Source of the DNA: JAKOWB01 sp038363005
Lineage (GTDB): Bacteria > Pseudomonadota > Alphaproteobacteria > Kiloniellales > JACOMY01
Assembly: GCA_038363005.1 (NCBI GenBank)
Contig: JBBQBI010000018.1
Coordinates: 1 to 64,000, forward strand
Direction: 5' to 3'
DNA length: 64,000 nucleotides
Part shown: positions 19,377 to 27,755 of the stretch, in pieces
Layout: each line of letters begins with the position of its first letter
Numbering within the stretch: the first letter of the stretch is position 1
Notes under the pieces: generated by a model
Told to the model about the DNA's origin: nothing
Seen by the model: only the letters and a program-made list of their open reading frames with translations
The model's database searches: none
Translations under genes and position numbers: made by a program

Positions 19377-20206
19377 AGCGACCCCGCGGCGACGGTGATG
19401 TCCTGCGCGGCGATGCCGAAGGCCTCGTCGCGGCAAAGGAAGGCGGCAACGGCGCCGATCTCCGCCGGCTCGATGATGCGCTTCTGCGGATAGCTGGCGG
19501 CGATCGAGGCGATGAACTCCTCCTCGGTCCGCACATTGCCCTCCGCCGCCAGCCAACGCTTGACGCTGGACCGCAGCATGCGGGTGTTGACGAAGCCCGG
19601 GCTGATGGCATTGCAGGTGACACCGTGCGCCGCGCCCTCCAGCGCCACGCAGCGGGTCAGCCCCAGCAATCCGGACTTGGAGGCGCAGTAGGCCGGGTTG
19701 TCCTTGGCGCCGACCGAGGCAGCGGTGGAGGCGATGTTGATGATGCGGCCCCAGTTGCGCTCAATCATGCCCGGCAGGCAGGCGTGGATGGTGCGGTAGG
19801 CGCCGTTCAAGTTGGTATCGAGAACGTCGAGCCAGAGCCTTTCCGTATGGCCCTGGATCGGCTGCTCGGCGGCGATGCCGGCGGCGTTGACCAGGATATC
19901 GACGCTGCCGAACTGGGCGACCAGCGCGTCGCGCAGCGCCGCCACCGAGTCCGCGCTGCGCACATCGAGGTCCTGGCCCAGCGCGCCGACACCCAGCGCG
20001 CGGATCTCGGCGCAGACCTCGTCCAGCTCCTGTTGCGGCGGAAAGTAGCTGTCGGTCAGGTCCGGTAGCGGCCCGTGCAGCGCCAGGTAGGAGCCGACGC
20101 CGACGTTGGCGCCGCGCGCCGCCAGCGCCAGGGCGATGGCCCGCCCCTGCCCCGAGGCGCCGCCGGTGACCAGCGCGGTGCGCCCGGCGAGATAGCGTTC
20201 CAGCAT
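19370..20206 (-). CDS. SDR family oxidoreductase
   Basis: A 278-residue classical SDR, paralogous to the next gene: TALVTGGASGQGRAIAL, an insertion around residues 40-60 (SYFPPQQELDEV), NAAGI, catalytic YCASKSG and ISPGFVNTRM. It lies 11 bp downstream of the DsbA-fold isomerase gene and overlaps the following SDR. Likely NAD(P)-dependent alcohol or hydroxyacyl dehydrogenase. Substrate not deducible. Confidence 0.84.
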   Translation of the reverse strand: MLERYLAGRTALVTGGASGQGRAIALALAARGANVGVGSYLALHGPLPDLTDSYFPPQQELDEVCAEIRALGVGALGQDLDVRSADSVAALRDALVAQFGSVDILVNAAGIAAEQPIQGHTERLWLDVLDTNLNGAYRTIHACLPGMIERNWGRIINIASTAASVGAKDNPAYCASKSGLLGLTRCVALEGAAHGVTCNAISPGFVNTRMLRSSVKRWLAAEGNVRTEEEFIASIAASYPQKRIIEPAEIGAVAAFLCRDEAFGIAAQDITVAAGSLW

Positions 20207-20217
20207 GATCGCCTGCC

Positions 20218-20820
20218 CTACCAGCCGCCCGTACCAGTCCAGCGGTCCACCATGTCGAGACGGTCGTGGCCCCAGAAGGGCTCGCCGTCGACGAAGAAAT
20301 AGGGCGAGCCGAAGACGCCGCGCGCTATGGCCGCGTCGACCTCGACCCGCAGCCTCTCCTTCACCACCGGATCGTTCATCGCCGCGCTGACGGCGGCGCC
20401 ATCGAAGCCGGCGGCCTCAGCCTCAGCGACCACTGCGCCGGGCTTGGAGATATCGCCGCCCTCGACCCAGGCCTTGCGATAGAGCCCCTGCATCATGGCC
20501 TGCGCCTTCACCGGGTCCTGGTCGAGCGCCCAGTAGCTGGCGCGGCAGGCACCGACCGACATGAAGGGGAAACCGGGCGGCGGATTGAAGCGCAGGCCCA
20601 GCGCGCGGGCGGCGCGCAGCATGTCGCGCTTGGTGTAGTCGCCCTTCAGCGGCACATCGACCAGCGGCTGCATGCCGGTCACCTTGAAGACCGCGCCCAT
20701 CAGGAAAGGCTTCCAGGCGACCGTGCGGCCGTGCTTGGCGGCGATGTCGCCGATGCGCTCCGAGGCCAGGTAGCCATAGGGGCTGGAGAAGTCGAAGAAA
20801 AACTCGATCGGCGCTGGCAT
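20218..20820 (-). CDS. 2-hydroxychromene-2-carboxylate isomerase family (DsbA fold)
   Basis: A 200-residue thioredoxin-fold protein of the HCCA isomerase/kappa-GST family. It opens PIEFFFDFSSPYGYLASERI with the catalytic-type Ser in SSPYGYL, has GACRASYWALDQ in the middle and GVFGSPYFFVDGEPFWG near the C-terminus. Characterised members use glutathione to isomerise naphthalene-derived intermediates, but many are uncharacterised. First gene of a three-gene minus-strand operon with two SDRs. Confidence 0.84.
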   Translation of the reverse strand: MPAPIEFFFDFSSPYGYLASERIGDIAAKHGRTVAWKPFLMGAVFKVTGMQPLVDVPLKGDYTKRDMLRAARALGLRFNPPPGFPFMSVGACRASYWALDQDPVKAQAMMQGLYRKAWVEGGDISKPGAVVAEAEAAGFDGAAVSAAMNDPVVKERLRVEVDAAIARGVFGSPYFFVDGEPFWGHDRLDMVDRWTGTGGW

Positions 20821-20892
20821 GGGCGCTCCCTCTCATTGGTGCTTCTTGTACGCAAGGCTAGCATGGCCGGGGGAGAGCGCGAGAGGACCCGC

Positions 20893-21924
20893 ATGGCAAA
20901 GCTGCGCGTCATGACCTTCAACGTCGAGAACATGTTCACCCGCTTCGACTTCCGGCGGGCGGAGGACATTGAGGACTACCTGGGCCTGCTGGAGGGCGAA
21001 GACGCCGCCAGCCGCCTGGCCCTGGCCAAGAGCGCCCGCCTGGCGATCGACGACGAGATCCGCACCTTCGCCGCCTTGGCGATCCGCCAGGCCAGGCCCG
21101 ACGTCGTGCTGCTGCAGGAGGTGGAATCGCAGCACGCACTGCGCCGCTTCCACGACAAGTACCTGCTGGGCGTCGGCGGCGAGGCGCTGCCCCACCTGGC
21201 GGTGCTGGAGGGCAACGACGGCCGCGGCATCGACGTCGGCGTCATGTCCCGCCTGCCACTGGAATCGGCGGCCAGCCACAAGGAACTGGGGCTGGAGGCG
21301 CTCTATGCCGCCGGCTTCGACTGGCAGGACTGGGGCATCGAGCGGCGCAGCATCGCCCGCGACCGCCTGTTCAACGATCCGCGCTTCCGTGTCTTTCGGC
21401 GCGACTGCCTGGAGGTGCGACTGCTGGTCGAGGGGCGGCCGCTGACGCTGTTCAACTGCCACTTCAAGTCGATCGGCGCCGGGCGGGCGCAGACTCGCGC
21501 CTTCCGCATCGCCGAGGCCTTCGCCGTACGCCACTTGCTGGAGCGCTGCCGCGCCGGCGGCCAGAACGACTACCTGGTGGCCGGTGACTTCAACGACTTC
21601 ACCGAGACCGATGGCGTGGCCGACCCGCTGCATGCCCTGGGCCCGCTGCTGGGCAGCGGGCTGGTAGTCGACCTGGTGAAGCGCATCGCCGATCCAAAGG
21701 ATCGCTGGACGCACTTCTATACGGTGGAGCGGACTTACAACCAGCTCGACTACCTGCTGCTGTCGCCCGCACTGGCGGCGCGCAACCCCGGCCCGCCGGC
21801 GATCCTGCGCAACGGCATGCCCTACCGCGCCGAGCGCTCGGCCGCGCCGCGCTTCCCGCGCATCGGCTGGGACCGACCCAAGGCCAGCGACCACTGCCCG
21901 GTGGTGATGGATCTGGATATTTAG
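20893..21924 (+). CDS. Endonuclease/exonuclease/phosphatase family protein
   Basis: A 343-residue EEP-superfamily hydrolase: MTFNVENMFTRFDF with the metal-binding Asn, VVLLQEVES with the catalytic Glu, NCHFKSIG, GDFNDFTETDG, and a terminal SDHCPVV (catalytic Asp-His). ATG at 20893 starts the conserved domain. No secretion signal is evident. Substrates could be DNA, phosphoinositides or other phosphodiesters. It stands alone and ends next to an intergenic palindromic repeat. Confidence 0.8.
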   Translation: MAKLRVMTFNVENMFTRFDFRRAEDIEDYLGLLEGEDAASRLALAKSARLAIDDEIRTFAALAIRQARPDVVLLQEVESQHALRRFHDKYLLGVGGEALPHLAVLEGNDGRGIDVGVMSRLPLESAASHKELGLEALYAAGFDWQDWGIERRSIARDRLFNDPRFRVFRRDCLEVRLLVEGRPLTLFNCHFKSIGAGRAQTRAFRIAEAFAVRHLLERCRAGGQNDYLVAGDFNDFTETDGVADPLHALGPLLGSGLVVDLVKRIADPKDRWTHFYTVERTYNQLDYLLLSPALAARNPGPPAILRNGMPYRAERSAAPRFPRIGWDRPKASDHCPVVMDLDI

Positions 21925-21946
21925 GTACACCCAGGGCCCACCACCT

Positions 21947-22032
21947 CGTCATGCTCGGACTTGTTCCGAGCATCCATCCCGCCATCGACGCGGAGGTCGC
22001 CATGGACCCTCGGGACAAGCCCGAGGGTGACG
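21947..22032. repeat. Intergenic palindromic repeat (double hairpin)
   Basis: Two perfect 9-bp hairpins with 5-nt loops: ATGCTCGGA/TCCGAGCAT (21951-21973) and ACCCTCGGG/CCCGAGGGT (22006-22028). They are bracketed by CGTC and GACG. It fills the gap between two convergent genes. The sequence style (ATGCTCGGACTTGTTCCGAG) matches a dispersed intergenic repeat common in alphaproteobacterial genomes. It may double as a bidirectional terminator. Confidence 0.65.
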
Positions 22033-22065
22033 ATTTGAGAGTGGTGACGAGGGGCATTCGGTCCT

Positions 22066-23196
22066 TCAGGTCACCTGCCTGGCGATCACCAGGCGCTGGA
22101 TTTCGCTGGTGCCCTCGTAGATCTGGCAGACCCGCACGTCGCGATAGATGCGCTCGACCGGGAAGTCCTGCAGGTAGCCATAGCCGCCGTGGATCTGGAT
22201 GGCGTCGCTCGCCACCTCCTCGGCCATCTCGCTGGCGTAGAGCTTGGCCATGCAGGCTTCCTTCAGGCAGGGCTTGCCGGCATCGCGCAGCGCGGCGGCG
22301 TGCAGGGTCATGAGCTCGCCGGCGTGGATCTTGGTCGCCATGTCGGCCAGCTTGAAGCCGACCGCCTGGTGGTCCTTGATCGCCTGGCCAAAGGCCTTGC
22401 GCTCCCGGGCATAGTCGCGCGCCGCCTCAAAGGCCGCGCGCGCCATGCCGACCGACTGCGCGGCGATGCCGATGCGCCCGCCCTCCAGGTTGGCCAGCGC
22501 GATCTTGTAGCCGTCGCCCTCGCCACCCAGCATCAGGTCGGGGGTCAGGCGGCAGTCCTCGAAGACGATCTGGCAGGTGTCGCTGGAGCGCTGCCCCAGC
22601 TTCCGCTCGACCGAGGCCACGGTATAGCCCGGCGTCTTGGTCGGCACGACGAAGGCCGAGATGCCCTTCTTGCCAGCCGCCGGATCGGTCACCGCGAAGA
22701 CGATGGCGAGGTCGGCATTCTGGCCCGAGGTGATGAACTGCTTCACCCCCGACAGCACCCAGTGGTTGCCATCGCGCACCGCTTTGGTTTTGAGCGCCGA
22801 GGCATCGGAACCCGTGCCAGGCTCGGTCAGGCAGAAGGCGGCAAGCTGCTCGCCACGCGCCAGCGGCTTCAGGAAGCGTTCCTTCTGTTCAGCCGTACCG
22901 AAGCGCTGGATTGGCATGCAGCCGACCGAGTTGTGCACGCTCATGATGGTCGAGCAGGCGCCGTCGCCGGCCGCCACCTCCATCAGCGCCAGGGCATAGG
23001 AGACGTTGTCGGCCCCGGCGCCGTCGTGCGCCGGATCGACAAGCATGCCCATGAAACCAAGCTGGCCAAGGCCTTCGATGGCAGTCTTGGGAAAGGCCGA
23101 GTCACGGTCCCAGGCGGCGGCATTGGGCTTCAGCTCCGCCGTGGCGAAGGCCCTGGCGGTGTCCCGGATCATTTCCTGTTCGTCATTCAGCAGCAT
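22066..23196 (-). CDS. Acyl-CoA dehydrogenase (short/branched chain type)
   Basis: FAD-dependent acyl-CoA dehydrogenase of 376 residues. Landmarks: FCLTEPGTGSDASALKT, the FAD/ETF-side QIHGGYGYLQDFPVERIYRD, and the C-terminal IYEGTSEIQRLVIA whose Glu is the usual catalytic base. This base position differs from the isovaleryl-CoA dehydrogenase at 34473. ATG at 23196 has AGGAGGA upstream. It is followed by nothing on its strand before the repeat. Chain-length specificity cannot be told from sequence alone. Confidence 0.88.
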   Translation of the reverse strand: MLLNDEQEMIRDTARAFATAELKPNAAAWDRDSAFPKTAIEGLGQLGFMGMLVDPAHDGAGADNVSYALALMEVAAGDGACSTIMSVHNSVGCMPIQRFGTAEQKERFLKPLARGEQLAAFCLTEPGTGSDASALKTKAVRDGNHWVLSGVKQFITSGQNADLAIVFAVTDPAAGKKGISAFVVPTKTPGYTVASVERKLGQRSSDTCQIVFEDCRLTPDLMLGGEGDGYKIALANLEGGRIGIAAQSVGMARAAFEAARDYARERKAFGQAIKDHQAVGFKLADMATKIHAGELMTLHAAALRDAGKPCLKEACMAKLYASEMAEEVASDAIQIHGGYGYLQDFPVERIYRDVRVCQIYEGTSEIQRLVIARQVT

Positions 23197-23288
23197 GCGG
23201 CTGTCCTCCTGGCCCGCCACGTTAGGGCCGGCGGCCAAGCCTGCCAATCGCAACCCACGTCAAGTATTGCGCCTGCTTCGCCCGTCTC

Positions 23289-23969
23289 TCACCAAGGCAG
23301 CGGGTTGCCATCGGCCTGCAGGAAGCTGCCGTTCTGCGCCGGCGTCAGGCCGTCGACCGTGGCGGCGATCATGGCCACCGTCTCCTCCACCGAGGTCACC
23401 GCCCCCGGCCCGCCCATGGCGGTGCGCACCCAGCCCGGGCTGATCGCCACGGCGATGGCACCGCGCGGCCCCAGCAGGGTCGCCAGGTGGCGCGTCACCA
23501 TGTTGAGGCCGGCCTTGGAGACGCAGTAGATCGGCGCCCATTCGGTATCCGCCTGGGCCAGCGAGCCCAGCCCGGAGGACAGGTTGACGATGGTCTTGCG
23601 CTGGCTGGCCAGCACGTTGGCGGCGATGCGCTCGGCCAGCAGGTAGGGCGCCACGGTGTTGGTGCGCAGCACCTGCAGCCAATCGGCCTGCTGCGAGGTG
23701 CCGAGCGCCATGTTGCGCGGCCCCAGGATGGCGGCGTTGTTGATCAGCAGGTCGATCGGCCGGCCCGACAGCCCCTCGGCGACCCGCTCGATCGCCGCCT
23801 CGTCGTCCAGGTCGAGCGTCAGCACCTGGGTGCCGGGCAGGCGCTTCAGGGTTGGCGCCTCGCGCGGCGCGCGACAGGCCGCCAGCACCTCCCAGCCGGC
23901 CTTGGCATAGTGCTGGGCAAAACCCAGGCCGATGCCGCGGCCGGCGCCAGTGACCAGGACCGTGGGCAT
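23289..23969 (-). CDS. SDR family oxidoreductase
   Basis: A 226-residue SDR with VLVTGAGRGIGLGFAQHYA, NNAAILG, the catalytic YCVSKAGLN and SPGWVRTAMGG. Short C-terminus (NGSFLQADGNPLPW). It resembles the C-factor-like/carbonyl-reductase SDRs. ATG at 23969 overlaps the TGA of the RidA-like gene (ATGA), so the two are coupled. Substrate unknown. Confidence 0.82.
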   Translation of the reverse strand: MPTVLVTGAGRGIGLGFAQHYAKAGWEVLAACRAPREAPTLKRLPGTQVLTLDLDDEAAIERVAEGLSGRPIDLLINNAAILGPRNMALGTSQQADWLQVLRTNTVAPYLLAERIAANVLASQRKTIVNLSSGLGSLAQADTEWAPIYCVSKAGLNMVTRHLATLLGPRGAIAVAISPGWVRTAMGGPGAVTSVEETVAMIAATVDGLTPAQNGSFLQADGNPLPW

Positions 23970-24355
23970 CAGACCGCCGGGCGCTTCGCCGTGGCCTCGA
24001 TCTCGATCAGCATGCGCTCGTCGATCAGCGGCGCGATGACCGTGGTGTTGGCCGGGCGGATCTCCTTGAGGTACTGGCCGAAGATCGGCGCCACCACCTG
24101 GAAGTCCTCGCGCCGCGCCAAGTAGACGACGATGCGCACGAGGTCCGCCAGGCTGGCCTGGGCCTGCTCCAGGGCATGGCTGATGTTGCGGAAGCACTGG
24201 TGGGTCTGCTCGGCCACCCCGGGTGCCAGGGTGCCAGCCTTGTAGTCGAAGCCAGTGGTGCCGGCGACGAACACGAAGTCGCCATCGACGACGGCGCGGC
24301 TGTAGCCGGCCAATGCTTCGAAGCTGGATCCAGACGAGATCAGGCGGCGGCTCAT
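23969..24355 (-). CDS. RidA/YjgF family protein lacking the deaminase Arg
   Basis: A 128-residue YjgF/Rid-fold protein (LAGYSRAVVDGDFVFVAGTT, AQASLADLVRIVVYLAR, IDERMLIEIEATA). The Arg that makes archetypal RidA an enamine/imine deaminase (in PARS) is replaced by Asn near residue 103 (RPANTTV). Non-Arg Rid proteins lack that activity in tests on other members, so the reaction is open. Coupled to the SDR downstream. Confidence 0.82.
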   Translation of the reverse strand: MSRRLISSGSSFEALAGYSRAVVDGDFVFVAGTTGFDYKAGTLAPGVAEQTHQCFRNISHALEQAQASLADLVRIVVYLARREDFQVVAPIFGQYLKEIRPANTTVIAPLIDERMLIEIEATAKRPAV

Positions 24356-24445
24356 GGGACTCTCCTTGCAATAGGCGGCCGCAGTCTGCCGCCCCGCGGC
24401 CGGCAGGAGGACTGCGCATCCTGCAATCCTGTCCCGGCCCTGGCC

Positions 24446-24847
24446 CTAAAGCCCCTGCAGGCGCCCCGGCTTGGTGATGAAGGCATAGGTACGGCCAGCG
24501 CCGGGCAGGATCCACACCAGGTCCTTGCCCTCGTGGCCGACGCCGTAGCAGTTGGTCGCCATCTCGTCGAACACTAGGCAGACCGTGCCGTCGTCCTCAA
24601 GCCGCCAGGTGCCGCTGGCTGCCGCCAGGTCCATCTCGCGGTAGAAGGCGGTGCCGTCGGCGCCGAGATAGAGCGCGTAGCTGCGGCTGGATGAGCCCCA
24701 GGCGCCGATCACCGTGTGGTCGGCCAGCAGCGGCCTGACCTCCGCCGCCGGCAAGGCCTGCGGTCGCACGGAGAAATGCCACCAGGCCACGCCTGCCAGC
24801 AGCAGGCCGACCATCAAGGCCACCGGCACCAGTTGGCGCCGGGTCAT
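24446..24847 (-). CDS. Membrane-anchored small protein of unknown function
   Basis: A 133-residue protein with one N-terminal hydrophobic helix (QLVPVALMVGLLLAGVAWW) and a soluble domain, presumably periplasmic. The domain has GAWGSSSRSYALYLGADGTA, YREMDLAAASGTWRLEDDG and CLVFDEMATNCYGV, and resembles lipocalin-like or heme-regulated small beta proteins with two Cys. I do not recognise the family with confidence. ATG at 24847 was chosen (GGGGGA upstream); 24871 is an alternative. Confidence 0.55.
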   Translation of the reverse strand: MTRRQLVPVALMVGLLLAGVAWWHFSVRPQALPAAEVRPLLADHTVIGAWGSSSRSYALYLGADGTAFYREMDLAAASGTWRLEDDGTVCLVFDEMATNCYGVGHEGKDLVWILPGAGRTYAFITKPGRLQGL

Positions 24848-24998
24848 GGACTGTCGAATCCCCCGCAACATGGCCGGCAGTCTGCGTTGGCAGCCCGGTC
24901 CGGCGCAAGCGCCCTGCCGCCAGGGCTCCCTTGGGCGCAAGGCGCCCTGCAAGGCGAGCATTTGCGCCGGCCGGGGCGCCCTGGCAGCGTGCCGCCCC

Positions 24999-25907
24999 AT
25001 GACCTGGCTCTGGATCCCGCTGACCATCACGGCGGCGCTGCTGCAGTCGCTGCGGACGGCGGTGCAGCGGCATCTGACCAAGCGCCTCTCGACCAATGGC
25101 GCGACCTTCACCCGCTTTGGCTACGGCCTGCCGCTGGCGGTGCTCTATGTGCTGTTGCTGACCGAGGGGCTGGGCAATGCCTGGCCGGCGCCGGGCCAGG
25201 CCTTCTGGCTCTGGACGCTGCTGGGCTCGCTGTCGCAGATCCTGGCGACCTCGCTGCTGCTGACCGTGCTGCGCACCAAGAACTTCGCCGTCGGCATCGC
25301 CTATTCCAAGACCGAGGTGGTGCAGGCGGCGCTGTTCGGCCTGGTCTTCCTGGGCGAGCACGTCACCTGGATGGGCGGCCTGGCCATCATGCTGGGCACC
25401 GTCGGGGTCATGCTGTTTTCCCTGAAGCGGGACGCCCATCCGCTGCGCGCCTTCCTGACCGGCTGGATGGAGCGGGTGGCGCTGGTCGGGCTGGTCTCGG
25501 CGGCGCTGTTCGGTGTCTCCGCCGTCGGCTTCCGCGCCGCCTCGCTGTCGCTCGCCCACCCCAACCCGCTGGTCGCCGCCGCCTTCACCCTGGTGTGGTC
25601 GGCCGCCATCCAGACCCTGGTGATGGCGACCTATCTGCGGCTGCGCGAGCCGGGGCAGCTTACCAAGGTGGCCAAGGCCTGGCGCATCGCCGGGCTGTCG
25701 GGCATCACCGGCATCGTCGGTTCGGCAGGCTGGTTCACCGCCATGACCCTGCAGCAGGTGGCCTACGTCCGTACCCTGGGGCTGGTGGAGATGCTCTTCA
25801 CCTTCGCCATCGCGGTGATCTTCTTCAAGGAGCACCCGCGACGGGCCGAGATCCTTGGCATCGTGCTGCTGGTGGCCGCCATCGGCTTGGTGCTGAACCT
25901 GCGCTAG
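24999..25907 (+). CDS. DMT superfamily (EamA-type) permease
   Basis: A 302-residue inner-membrane protein with about ten helices in two homologous halves (first half ending KTEVVQAALFGLVFLGEHV, second ending TLGLVEMLFTFAIAVIFFKEH), the internal duplication of EamA/DMT transporters. It likely exports or imports a small metabolite. ATG at 24999 begins the first helix; upstream frame extension is rejected. Its stop overlaps the convergent FAD-oxidoreductase stop by 4 bp. Confidence 0.82.
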   Translation: MTWLWIPLTITAALLQSLRTAVQRHLTKRLSTNGATFTRFGYGLPLAVLYVLLLTEGLGNAWPAPGQAFWLWTLLGSLSQILATSLLLTVLRTKNFAVGIAYSKTEVVQAALFGLVFLGEHVTWMGGLAIMLGTVGVMLFSLKRDAHPLRAFLTGWMERVALVGLVSAALFGVSAVGFRAASLSLAHPNPLVAAAFTLVWSAAIQTLVMATYLRLREPGQLTKVAKAWRIAGLSGITGIVGSAGWFTAMTLQQVAYVRTLGLVEMLFTFAIAVIFFKEHPRRAEILGIVLLVAAIGLVLNLR

Positions 25908-27742
25908 CCGGCGGCCAGCGCCGCCAGCGCGGCGCCGCGCGTCGCTGGCAGGGCACCGCTGCCACCCCAGCGCGCCCAATCGGCCGCCGTCAGCGGCTGG
26001 TCGAGGCCGATGGCCAGGCTGTCGCCGCCCGCCAGCAGCCCGTCGCGATAGAGCCGCTGCGCCACCTGGAACCGCGGGTCGCCGACCGGCAGGTCGATCA
26101 GCCAGGCCAAGGGCAGGCCCCGCGCCAGCAGGCGGTCCTGATAGCGCCGCAGGCGTGGCAGCTCCTCGCGCACCGCGCGCGGTGCCACGCCCTCTGCCAG
26201 GGCGAAGGCACAGAGCAGGCCGGCGGCCTCGCCGATGTTCCACTCCACCGGATGCAGCCGGTAGCAGCCGTTGGTCAGGTGCGTCGTGCCGATGTTCTTC
26301 GCCGCCGCCACCAGGTTGACCAGGCGGCGCGGGATCAGCGCGCCCAGCGGAATCTGGAAAGGCCAGGTGCGGCAGCTGTGACCGACGTCTTCCGGACCGG
26401 AACGGTGGATATCGATCGGGTACCAGCCGATGCCAACGGAATCGTCGAAATGCGCCGCGCGCGGCCCTGGCTGGAAGGCGGTCGAAACCTCCTGCTCCAC
26501 GATGGTCTTCAGCGCCTTGATGCGCCGCGCCTCGCGGATATAGGGGTACTTCGAGAGGCCATCGCCGCTGCCCATGATCGCCGGCAGCAGCTGCAGCTCC
26601 GGCGCGCCATGGCGCTCTGCCGTGGCCTCACCCTCGGTCTGCAGCCAGTGGATGAAGCCCAGGCTCACCCGCTTGCCGTCCTGCAGCGCCTGCGCCTGCT
26701 GGCGGGGCGATACCTCCAGCAGGCTGGCCTCACGGTAGTCGTTGCCCGGCCAGTTGATGACCGACAGGTCCTGCGGATAGCCGGGGAAATGCGCGCTGTC
26801 GACCAGCCGCCGATAGGTCCAGAGCGATCCCTTGGTGCCCGGCAAGCGCTCGAAGGTGCGGTAGCTGAGCCAACCGCTCTCCTCGCCATAGATCTCGCCG
26901 CCATGCACCTCGATGGTCAGGCTGTAGGGCTGCGCCTCGCGAAAGTGCTCATAGCGTGGCGGCGGCGGGATGCGGTGGTCGCTGCCGGCCGGGGCCAAGG
27001 TCAGGCCTGGAATATAGGTATAGCTCTGCACGCACTGCGGCTTGGCCTCGTGCGGTTGGGCATGCGCTTCGCCGGTTTCGGCGATGGTTTCGGCGCCAAC
27101 GGCGTAATCGGCACCGCAGAGCGGCAGCAGGTCGCCCAGTTCGGTGGCGTCGATGACGTAGTCGGCGCGGAACAGCCAGGCGCGCGGCCCCTGCAGCGAA
27201 ATCGCCTCGACGCTGACGATGCGGTCGCCACGCGTTTCCACACCGCAGACCTTGCAGCGCTTGTAGAGCTGGAGCTGCCCACTTTCCAGGTAGGGGCGCA
27301 GCATCTCCTCCAGCACCTCGGCGGCCACGCGCGGCTCGAAGGCCAGACGGGTGACCCAGCAGTTGCCGGGGTTGAAGGGTCGCAGCGCACCGGCGTCGCG
27401 CGCCTGCGGCCGGTAGCGGTCGCGGATCGCCTCGCGCAGGCGGTAGTAGCTGGCGGTGCCACCGAAGGCCTCGATGTGCTCGTGCTCGTCCAGCGCGGCG
27501 ACGCCCTGGCTGGTGAACTGCCCGCCGAGCCAGTCGGTTTCCTCCAGCAGGCAGACACGGCGGCCCTCGGTCAGCGCCGCCAGCGCCGCGGCGACGCCGC
27601 CGGTGCCACCGCCGACCACCAGGATCTCGCAGGCGACCTGCACCGGCGCGGCGCGCCCGGCGGTCGCGACCAGCGCCACGCCGACATCGCCGTCGACCGG
27701 CACGCGCATGACATCGACCAGGGTGTCGAGCCGCCGTTCCAT
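25904..27742 (-). CDS. FAD-dependent oxidoreductase (FAD_oxidored family)
   Basis: A 612-residue flavoprotein with the Rossmann FAD motif EILVVGGGTGGVAAALAAL, then EETDWLGGQFTSQGV, and a later GELLPLCGADYAVGAE-like second nucleotide region; C-terminal ACG-type THLTNGCYRLHPVEWNIGEAAG closes the FAD site. This PF12831-like family acts on small organic or sugar-type substrates in uncharacterised ways. It is the last gene of the TRAP operon (14 bp after dctM), suggesting it oxidises the imported compound or a product of it. Confidence 0.8.
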   Translation of the reverse strand: MERRLDTLVDVMRVPVDGDVGVALVATAGRAAPVQVACEILVVGGGTGGVAAALAALTEGRRVCLLEETDWLGGQFTSQGVAALDEHEHIEAFGGTASYYRLREAIRDRYRPQARDAGALRPFNPGNCWVTRLAFEPRVAAEVLEEMLRPYLESGQLQLYKRCKVCGVETRGDRIVSVEAISLQGPRAWLFRADYVIDATELGDLLPLCGADYAVGAETIAETGEAHAQPHEAKPQCVQSYTYIPGLTLAPAGSDHRIPPPPRYEHFREAQPYSLTIEVHGGEIYGEESGWLSYRTFERLPGTKGSLWTYRRLVDSAHFPGYPQDLSVINWPGNDYREASLLEVSPRQQAQALQDGKRVSLGFIHWLQTEGEATAERHGAPELQLLPAIMGSGDGLSKYPYIREARRIKALKTIVEQEVSTAFQPGPRAAHFDDSVGIGWYPIDIHRSGPEDVGHSCRTWPFQIPLGALIPRRLVNLVAAAKNIGTTHLTNGCYRLHPVEWNIGEAAGLLCAFALAEGVAPRAVREELPRLRRYQDRLLARGLPLAWLIDLPVGDPRFQVAQRLYRDGLLAGGDSLAIGLDQPLTAADWARWGGSGALPATRGAALAALAAG

Positions 27743-27755
27743 GCTTGCCTCGGCC

